A model generated the notes under the pieces. It was not told where the DNA came from, ran no database searches, and saw only the letters and a program-made list of their open reading frames with translations. Both the position numbers and the translations under genes were made by a program. A stretch of 9,636 bases of DNA. Source: Marinospirillum sp. (lineage in GTDB: Bacteria; Pseudomonadota; Gammaproteobacteria; Pseudomonadales; Halomonadaceae). How positions within the stretch are numbered: the first letter of the stretch is position 1; each line of letters opens with the position of its first letter. The stretch is taken from assembly GCA_007116865.1 (NCBI GenBank), contig SKHR01000063.1, positions 1-9,636 of the forward strand. Reading direction: 5' to 3'. Below are positions 1-4,625 of this stretch, piece by piece.

Positions 1-459
1 GGCTTCGCGCTCGTACAAGTGGGTGGTTTTATCCTGCTTGGACTCAATCTGGGCATCGGCGAGTAAATTATGGACTTGATCGGTAACGGCTACACGCTCG
101 GCAATATCGCGCCCATGCGCCACCACCAGACTTTGACCATTCAGGCGAACCGTTTGCAAGCGAAACTCAAAGTCATGCTCAACACCCAGGTTGCGCCGCA
201 CCGGGGTCATCAACTTAAAGTCACTACCGATGTCCGACTCTTGCAGGTTGAATAAAATATCTTCCAACTCTGCATCGGTCAGTTCTGGCAGCAAAGCGAA
301 AGGGCCTTGATTGATTAACTCAGCCGCATCATAGCCCAGCCATGCAGCCCCCTGCTCATTGACAAACACAAGGCTACGATCAGCCGGATTGATCACCAGA
401 ACAAGATCCAACGACTGCTGAAGAATTTGCGACAAATCCTGATCAGTAATTTTTGCCAA
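1..459 (-). CDS. PAS-domain signalling protein, N-terminal part (runs off the left edge)
   Basis: The frame is open for 153 codons, from a TTG at 459-457 to the window edge, so the C-terminus is missing. The TTG start is chosen because the only upstream in-frame codons before a stop contain no ATG, GTG or TTG, and AAGGGG lies 7 bases upstream; the first in-frame ATG is about residue 84, inside the domain. Residues about 12-122 look like a PAS sensor fold: VFVNEQGAAWLGYDAAELI (32-50) resembles the usual N..A...GY..eEl segment, and GRDIAERVAV (116-125) resembles the RDITER end of PAS domains. A short helical linker follows. DKTTHLYER (143-151) matches a GGDEF-domain opening (D.LTGLYNR) at D, T, L, Y and R, but lacks the usual G and N. 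A c-di-GMP-type output, possibly degenerate, is therefore plausible but not seen. Ligand and function are unknown. Confidence is good for a PAS protein and low for the output domain. Confidence 0.75.
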   Translation of the reverse strand, partial: MAKITDQDLSQILQQSLDLVLVINPADRSLVFVNEQGAAWLGYDAAELINQGPFALLPELTDAELEDILFNLQESDIGSDFKLMTPVRRNLGVEHDFEFRLQTVRLNGQSLVVAHGRDIAERVAVTDQVHNLLADAQIESKQDKTTHLYEREA

Positions 460-548
460 GATCCTGCCCCTTAATCTACAGGTTAATCTCTTAGATGCGG
501 CTTGAAGGCTTGGCTAAGCCGAGCATAAATGAGCAAGCATCTGTGCTT

Positions 549-577
549 TTTATAGACCAAGCATTAATCTCAAGCAA
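549..577 (-). promoter_or_regulatory. Candidate sigma70 promoter for the PAS-domain gene
   Basis: On the minus strand, TTGCTT (572-577) and TATAAA (549-554) are separated by 17 bases. The -10 matches consensus at 5 of 6 positions and the -35 at only 3 of 6. It would give a leader of about 80 bases before the TTG start at 459. The leader contains a small hairpin (507-511 with 516-520). Inference from motif only. Confidence 0.4.
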
Positions 578-591
578 CCCAAGCTTGAGAT
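567..591. repeat. 9-bp perfect inverted repeat (atctcaagc / gcttgagat)
   Basis: Arms at 567-575 and 583-591 flank a 7-base loop. It lies 27 bases after the hda stop codon, so it could be a transcript-end hairpin. It is not followed by a T-run on either strand, so it is not a canonical intrinsic terminator. It overlaps the -35 box of the candidate PAS-gene promoter and could equally be an operator. Confidence 0.45.
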
Positions 592-617
592 CACCCTAAG
601 TCAGCGATAAGAACAAA

Positions 618-1316
618 TTACCACTTCAAGCGTTCGCGCACAAAGGGAATTGTCAGTTTTCGGTGCTCGTTTAAACTCCACTGATCCATTTGATCCAGCA
701 AACTAAACAACACCGATAAACGCCTTGGGCTGCGGTGCATCACAAAGCGCGCCACTTCATCTGGCAGCAGGATACCCTTTTGCTGCGCACGCAGCTGCAA
801 CGCCTGGATTTTCTGCTCATCATCCAAGCGAGTCAAAGGATAAGTCAATCCCCAAGCCAGACGGGAAGTGAGGTCCGCGAGCATGTTTTTTAATGCCTGA
901 GGAGGTTGACTGGCAGCCACCAGCAGCTTTGATTGGCGTAGCTGCAAGCGATTAAAGAGATGAAAGACCGCTTCCTGGTCATCACTCGAATCAGTCAAAT
1001 GATGCAGGTTATCCAGGCAAACCAGCTCAGCAGAGTCCTGCGCATCCAGCATTTGTGACGTAAGTCCCGGACGCGACAAATCGAAGTAACAGGCTTCGCC
1101 CCCCTGCCCCCGAACCCAGTGCCAGGCCGCTTGCAGTAAGTGCGTCTTGCCAGAGTCTTCTCCACCCCAGCAATAAATCAGTTGAAAGCCTTGCTGCTCT
1201 AATGCCCACATCACCTGGCTGACGAGGGCCTGGTTGTTGCCAGCGACAAAATTATCGAAGCTGGCAGGTGTTTCCAGACTGACGTTGAGTGATAGCTGGT
1301 GCGGCCAGTTCCCCAT
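618..1316 (-). CDS. hda: Hda, DnaA regulatory inactivator (AAA+ family)
   Basis: Hda binds the DNA-loaded beta sliding clamp and stimulates ATP hydrolysis by DnaA, which prevents re-initiation of replication. The product is 232 aa, the normal length for the family. The clamp-binding motif QLSLNV is at residues 7-12. It is followed by a DnaA-like AAA+ module: Walker A GGEDSGKT (51-58), Walker B LVCLDN (98-103), the SRL arginine-finger box (about 151-153), and a sensor-2-like SPRRLSVLF. The C-terminal RKLTIPFVRERLK is strongly Hda-like. There is no DNA-binding domain IV, which separates it from DnaA itself. ATG at 1316-1314 is chosen; an in-frame TTG at 1325-1323 would add three residues. Neither start has a strong Shine-Dalgarno sequence, and the DUF2066 stop is only 12 bases upstream, so translational coupling to that gene is likely. 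Confidence 0.93.
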   Translation of the reverse strand: MGNWPHQLSLNVSLETPASFDNFVAGNNQALVSQVMWALEQQGFQLIYCWGGEDSGKTHLLQAAWHWVRGQGGEACYFDLSRPGLTSQMLDAQDSAELVCLDNLHHLTDSSDDQEAVFHLFNRLQLRQSKLLVAASQPPQALKNMLADLTSRLAWGLTYPLTRLDDEQKIQALQLRAQQKGILLPDEVARFVMHRSPRRLSVLFSLLDQMDQWSLNEHRKLTIPFVRERLKW

Positions 1317-1328
1317 GGATAACAACGC

Positions 1329-2531
1329 TCAGCGCTCTGCCCGCCAGACAAAATAGGCATCCGCTTCACTCAAGGAAGAAGCAGAGGAGGAAGTGGCCGT
1401 ACTGAGGCTTTGCTGCTGAGCCAGCCGCTGTTGCCATTGAGCTGAAGAGACTTCCTGCCAACGTGGCTCCAGTGCCATATTCGCGCGTAACTGACTCAAG
1501 CCAGAAGCCGCCTTCACCTCAATCAATAACTGATCATCATCGGCTTGCAGCAACTGGATTTGTTCAGCCATCACCAGGCGATCAAAATAAGCCTGCAGTT
1601 GGGCATAATCATTGAGCAGCTCGATACCGGCAATCGCCAACCGATAGCGACGCACCTCTTGACTGGGGGTCGTCGCATAACGTGCAGCCAGAGTCCGCGC
1701 CGTATAGTCAATGCCTAAATCCAGCGCCTCGCCTAAGCTGGTGGCTGTCAGACGCTGTAACGCCTGATCCAGGCTGCCATTTAACTCCCAATGCACTTCC
1801 CATTGCCCCGCCACCGGGCGAATTCTGGCCAAAGCCACAATATCGGCCTCATAGGGTTGTGACGCTTCCTGAACCTGAGATAAAAATCCACCCCAGACGT
1901 CGGATAGCAAGGTGTTTGATACGGGGTGGCGCTGGAGGTCTGGCAATACCAGAGGCAAACCCCGTTCTTGCGCCAGCTGATTCAAGTGATTTGCCAACTC
2001 AGGATTGCTTTGCTGAGTGATCAAATAACGTCCTTGACGACCTTCCAGTGCCAACCAAAGCAAAATGCGTGGACGCTTGGCATCCCAGATTGGCTGGCCC
2101 AACTCATTGAGCAAGGCATGAATTCCGGCAGGGTCAAAGGTGAGAGTCAATTGCTGCGCCATCACCTCACGACCCGCCTCAGTGATCAAAATTTCACGAG
2201 TGGAATGGTAACGATACTGGCTAACCCAACGCTGCGCACTGCTGAGTCGGTCCCAGAGTGCCTGCTGGTCGGCTGAGACTTCTTCGACCAGGTCTTCGTC
2301 TATTACACCCTGCTCCGGCGGGAACAGATCCAGGATCTCTCGACTGCCTGAGATACGCACCAAAAGCGTTCTAAGCAACTCATTGGCAGCCTGGGCGCGG
2401 GTGGCTTCCGAGGTGTCTGTCACGAGGGTTTCCAGCGTGAAAAGGTCACGATCATTTTGTGCCATCACGCCAGTGCTGACCAATAAACCCAAACAACCAG
2501 CCAGCCAAATCTTTTCCAAGCCCTTGAACAT
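1329..2531 (-). CDS. DUF2066-family secreted protein
   Basis: A 400-aa protein of unknown function whose family is commonly found beside hda and purM in gammaproteobacteria. The N-terminus (MFKGLEKIWLAGCLGLLVSTGVMA) is a typical Sec signal: a short basic start, a hydrophobic core, and a probable cleavage site VMA/QN after residue 24. A lipobox-like LAGC occurs at residues 10-13, but too little hydrophobic sequence precedes it for a convincing lipoprotein. The mature part has a helical start (about residues 30-60, ANELLRTLLVRISGSREIL), then RILLWLALEGRQGRYLI (about 155-171), and ends in a Ser/Ala/Gln-rich tail before YFVWRAER. No catalytic motif is recognised. ATG at 2531 is chosen because GGAAG lies 6 bases upstream; a TTG at 2543 would overlap that site. 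It probably leads a transcript continuing into hda. Location is likely periplasmic (inference). Confidence 0.85.
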   Translation of the reverse strand: MFKGLEKIWLAGCLGLLVSTGVMAQNDRDLFTLETLVTDTSEATRAQAANELLRTLLVRISGSREILDLFPPEQGVIDEDLVEEVSADQQALWDRLSSAQRWVSQYRYHSTREILITEAGREVMAQQLTLTFDPAGIHALLNELGQPIWDAKRPRILLWLALEGRQGRYLITQQSNPELANHLNQLAQERGLPLVLPDLQRHPVSNTLLSDVWGGFLSQVQEASQPYEADIVALARIRPVAGQWEVHWELNGSLDQALQRLTATSLGEALDLGIDYTARTLAARYATTPSQEVRRYRLAIAGIELLNDYAQLQAYFDRLVMAEQIQLLQADDDQLLIEVKAASGLSQLRANMALEPRWQEVSSAQWQQRLAQQQSLSTATSSSASSLSEADAYFVWRAER

Positions 2532-2554
2532 AGTCACTTCCAAACTCTGTCAGT

Positions 2555-2586
2555 ACGGATTGATCCCGCATTCTAACCCAATCCGT
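2555..2586. promoter_or_regulatory. 8-bp dyad over the predicted DUF2066-hda -10 box
   Basis: ACGGATTG (2555-2562) and CAATCCGT (2579-2586) form a perfect inverted repeat with a 16-base centre. On the minus strand the centre contains TAGAAT (2570-2575), a 5-of-6 match to a sigma70 -10 box, about 39 bases upstream of the DUF2066 ATG. No good -35 is visible. The dyad could be an operator covering the promoter or, if transcription starts further upstream, an mRNA hairpin. The regulator is unknown. Confidence 0.4.
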
Positions 2587-2635
2587 CTAATAGATGCAGT
2601 GCATTCTGGGTCAGCGTGTCTAGAGTGAAATCCGG

Positions 2636-2651
2636 TTGGGTGGTAGAATGC
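2636..2651 (+). promoter_or_regulatory. Candidate extended -10 promoter for purMN
   Basis: TGG-TAGAAT (2641-2649) fits an extended -10 element (TGn followed by TATAAT with one mismatch). No clear -35 lies 16-18 bases upstream, as is common for extended -10 promoters. Transcription would start near 2656, giving a leader of about 65 bases. The block TTGGGTGGTAGAATGC resembles TTGGGTTAGAATGC of the opposite-strand promoter (2568-2581). Confidence 0.4.
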
Positions 2652-2660
2652 ACGGCCAAA

Positions 2661-2675
2661 TTGCTCATGCAGCAA
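2661..2675. repeat. Small inverted repeat in the purM leader (TTGCT-catgc-AGCAA)
   Basis: A 5-bp arm on each side of a 5-base centre, starting about five bases after the predicted purM transcription start. It is a possible repressor site or 5' mRNA hairpin. It does not match the enteric PurR box, which has a CG-centred ACGCAAACG-type arm. Confidence 0.25.
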
Positions 2676-2720
2676 ATAAACCCTCTTCTTCGACCATTGC
2701 AGACTCTAGCGGAAGCCTTC

Positions 2721-3779
2721 ATGAATCCAAGCAAAACCCCGATCACCTACAAAGATGCTGGCGTTGATATTGATGCCGGTAATGCCCTTGTCGAACGCAT
2801 CAAAGGCGTTGCCAAAAGAACGGCCAGACCTGAGGTGATGGGTGGTTTGGGTGGATTTGGCGCCCTCTGCGCTTTGCCCGCTGGTTATAAAGAGCCCCTG
2901 CTGGTATCCGGCACCGACGGGGTTGGTACCAAGCTGCGTCTGGCGATGGATTTGGGTCGTCATGACACGATCGGCATTGATCTGGTAGCCATGTGTGTCA
3001 ATGACCTGCTGGTTTGTGGCGCTGAGCCGCTATTTTTTCTGGACTACTACGCCACTGGTAAACTCAATGTAGATGTGGCTACGGATGTCGTTACTGGTAT
3101 CGGCCGTGGCTGTGAACTGGCAGGCTGTGCGCTGGTTGGTGGTGAAACCGCTGAAATGCCGGGCATGTACGCTGGTGAAGACTATGATCTGGCGGGTTTT
3201 TGTGTTGGGGTGGTTGAACGTGCCGAAGTGATCGACGGCAAAAAAGTGAAGCCAGGGGATCAACTGATCGGCCTGACTTCATCTGGCCCCCACTCCAATG
3301 GCTATTCGCTGATTCGTAAGTTGCTGGAAGTCACCGAAGCCCCGCTAGACACCTGCCTGGATGATGGTCAAACCCTTGCCGATGCGCTGATGGCGCCTAC
3401 CCGTATTTATGTCAAACCCCTGCTCAAGCTGATCCACCAGGGCGCGGCTATCCATGCGTTATCGCATATTACCGGCGGCGGTCTCTATGAAAACATCCCC
3501 CGAGTGCTGCCCGAAAACTGCCAGGCACGTGTTGATCTAACCAAATATCAACGCCCCGCTGTTTTTGATTGGTTGCAAGCGGCTGGCCAGGTTCCAGAAA
3601 AAGAAATGTACCGCACTCTCAACTGTGGCATTGGCATGCTGCTGGTTGTGGCCGCAGATGAAGTCGACACCATCATGACCCAACTGCAAGCGGAAGGGGA
3701 AACCCCTATCCATCTGGGTGAAATTGCTCAGAAATCATCGGCGGACGAGGCCGTTGTCATTCAAGGACTCAAGTCATGA
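2721..3779 (+). CDS. purM: Phosphoribosylformylglycinamidine cyclo-ligase (AIR synthetase)
   Basis: PurM performs the fifth step of de novo purine synthesis, ATP-dependent ring closure of FGAM to aminoimidazole ribotide, in the cytoplasm as a dimer. The product is 352 aa, close to the E. coli length of 345. Signature segments in order are ITYKDAGVDIDAG (8-20), the glycine-rich GTDGVGTKL (64-72), VNDLLVCGAEPLFFLDYYA (93-111), GGETAEMPGMY (140-150), SSGPHSNGYSL (187-197), and a later HITGGGLYENIPRV. ATG at 2721 is chosen because GGAAG lies 5 bases upstream and the protein then begins like other PurMs. An open frame extending back to a GTG at 2616 would add 35 residues with no family match and would overlap the predicted promoter. 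It overlaps purN by ATGA, indicating coupled translation. Confidence 0.97.
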   Translation: MNPSKTPITYKDAGVDIDAGNALVERIKGVAKRTARPEVMGGLGGFGALCALPAGYKEPLLVSGTDGVGTKLRLAMDLGRHDTIGIDLVAMCVNDLLVCGAEPLFFLDYYATGKLNVDVATDVVTGIGRGCELAGCALVGGETAEMPGMYAGEDYDLAGFCVGVVERAEVIDGKKVKPGDQLIGLTSSGPHSNGYSLIRKLLEVTEAPLDTCLDDGQTLADALMAPTRIYVKPLLKLIHQGAAIHALSHITGGGLYENIPRVLPENCQARVDLTKYQRPAVFDWLQAAGQVPEKEMYRTLNCGIGMLLVVAADEVDTIMTQLQAEGETPIHLGEIAQKSSADEAVVIQGLKS

Positions 3780-4441
3780 TGGCCAGCCCGGCGACAGAAC
3801 CACGTGCGGTGGTTCTGATTTCAGGCAATGGCAGTAATTTACAGGCTTTGATTGATGCTCAACACACGGGTGAAGGCCTGGGCGGCCAACTGGTCGGCGT
3901 CATCAGTGATCAGGGCGACGCCTACGGCCTGGAGCGCGCACGATCTGCCGGTCTGGCCGCCGTCACAGTGAGCCGCCAGCCCGGTCAGTCGCGTGAAGAC
4001 TATGACCAGCAGTTGATCCGAGCCATTGATGAGCTGCAGGCGGATCTGGTGATTCTGGCCGGCTTTATGCGGATTTTATCACCCGCTTTTGTGCACCATT
4101 ATCATGGCCGCTTGCTGAATATCCATCCCTCACTTTTGCCCAAGTACAAAGGCCTGCACACGCATCAGCGAGTGCTGGAGGCTGGTGATTCCACCCACGG
4201 CGTCAGCATCCATTTCGTCACCGAAGAACTGGATGGCGGCCCGCTGATCCTGCAAGCCAGCGTTGAGGTCAGTGCAGAAGATAACGAACAAAGCCTGGCC
4301 CGTAAGGTGCAGGTCAAAGAGCACCTGCTTTATCCGATCGCGGTACGCTGGTTTTTGCAAGGACGTTTACAACTGCAAGGGGATACCCCGGAGCTGGACG
4401 GCAAACCCCTGCCCGCTCAAGGCATTATGTATCCTGAGTGA
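3776..4441 (+). CDS. purN: Phosphoribosylglycinamide formyltransferase (GAR transformylase)
   Basis: PurN transfers a formyl group from 10-formyltetrahydrofolate to GAR, the third step of de novo purine synthesis. The product is 221 aa, slightly longer than E. coli PurN (212). The N-terminal VVLISGNGSNLQALID (12-27) is the phosphate-binding start of the fold. GFMRILSPAFV (96-106) and LNIHPSLLPKYKGLHTH (114-130) follow, with the catalytic pair N115 and H117; ELDGGP (151-156) supplies catalytic D153. Spacing matches E. coli N106/H108/D144. The start is an ATGATG pair at 3776 and 3779; the first overlaps the purM stop by four bases, with AAGGA upstream, so coupled translation is expected. No T-rich terminator follows the stop, so some transcription may continue into thrS. 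Confidence 0.96.
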   Translation: MMASPATEPRAVVLISGNGSNLQALIDAQHTGEGLGGQLVGVISDQGDAYGLERARSAGLAAVTVSRQPGQSREDYDQQLIRAIDELQADLVILAGFMRILSPAFVHHYHGRLLNIHPSLLPKYKGLHTHQRVLEAGDSTHGVSIHFVTEELDGGPLILQASVEVSAEDNEQSLARKVQVKEHLLYPIAVRWFLQGRLQLQGDTPELDGKPLPAQGIMYPE

Positions 4442-4457
4442 CTGGACAACACCCCGC

Positions 4458-4485
4458 TTCACTGGCATCATTGCCGACCTTTAAA
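4458..4485 (+). promoter_or_regulatory. Weak candidate promoter for thrS
   Basis: TTCACT (4458-4463) and TTTAAA (4480-4485) are 16 bases apart, each a 4-of-6 match to sigma70 consensus. Transcription would begin near 4492, just ahead of the long-range stem in the thrS leader. That placement suits a dedicated leader RNA. The motif alone is weak. Confidence 0.3.
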
Positions 4486-4504
4486 TTCGGAGTCAAAGCT
4501 CCAA

Positions 4505-4574
4505 CGTGGATCGATCCGGTCTAGGCAGAGTGTCACCCTTGTCTGGTGGCCAACGAAAACGGGATCGATCCATG
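4505..4574 (+). promoter_or_regulatory. thrS leader stem-loop with UGU anticodon-like loop (domain 4-like)
   Basis: Two copies of the self-complementary GGATCGATCC (4508-4517 and 4562-4571) can pair; flanking bases extend the helix to 13 bp (4505-4517 with 4562-4574, one G-U). Inside, GTCACC (4532-4537) pairs with GGTGGC (4545-4550, one U-G) and displays the 7-nt loop CUUGUCU. Read as a tRNA anticodon loop, this has U33 and UGU at positions 34-36, a threonine anticodon. Competing short pairings exist (4526-4529 with 4542-4545). By analogy with the E. coli thrS operator, this would be the second, upstream arm bound by the ThrRS dimer. The function is inferred. Confidence 0.6.
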
Positions 4575-4586
4575 ACCATGAACCAA

Positions 4587-4607
4587 GTGTCCTCTCGTAA
4601 GGGACAC
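4587..4607 (+). promoter_or_regulatory. thrS operator hairpin mimicking the tRNA-Thr(CGU) anticodon arm (domain 2-like)
   Basis: GTGTCCT (4587-4593) pairs with GGGACAC (4601-4607), seven pairs including a closing U-G. The exactly 7-nt loop is CUCGUAA: U33, anticodon CGU, then A37 and A38. The CGU lies at -30 to -28 relative to the thrS ATG, very close to its position in the E. coli thrS translational operator. ThrRS bound here would block ribosome access to the AGGA Shine-Dalgarno at 4616-4619. The hairpin is directly visible; ThrRS binding is inferred from the E. coli precedent. Confidence 0.72.
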
Positions 4608-4625
4608 CACTGCTCAGGACAGATT

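Noticed and set aside
1682..2276. Open frames on the plus strand across the DUF2066 gene
   Set aside because: They are frames opposite a well-supported gene, without ribosome-binding sites or recognisable domains.
2490..2531. DUF2066 protein as a lipoprotein through LAGC at residues 10-13
   Set aside because: The hydrophobic stretch lies mostly after the Cys, and a standard signal peptidase I site (VMA/Q) fits better. Not fully excluded.
2616..2720. A 35-residue N-terminal extension of PurM from a GTG at 2616
   Set aside because: It overlaps the predicted extended -10 promoter, has no PurM similarity, and the ATG at 2721 has a well-spaced GGAAG and the expected family N-terminus.
4506..4625. 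A 40-residue N-terminal extension of ThrRS from the GTG at 4506 or ATGs at 4572/4578
   Set aside because: These codons lie within the paired leader RNA and lack Shine-Dalgarno sequences. The TGS domain begins at the ATG at 4626, which has AGGA 6 bases upstream.
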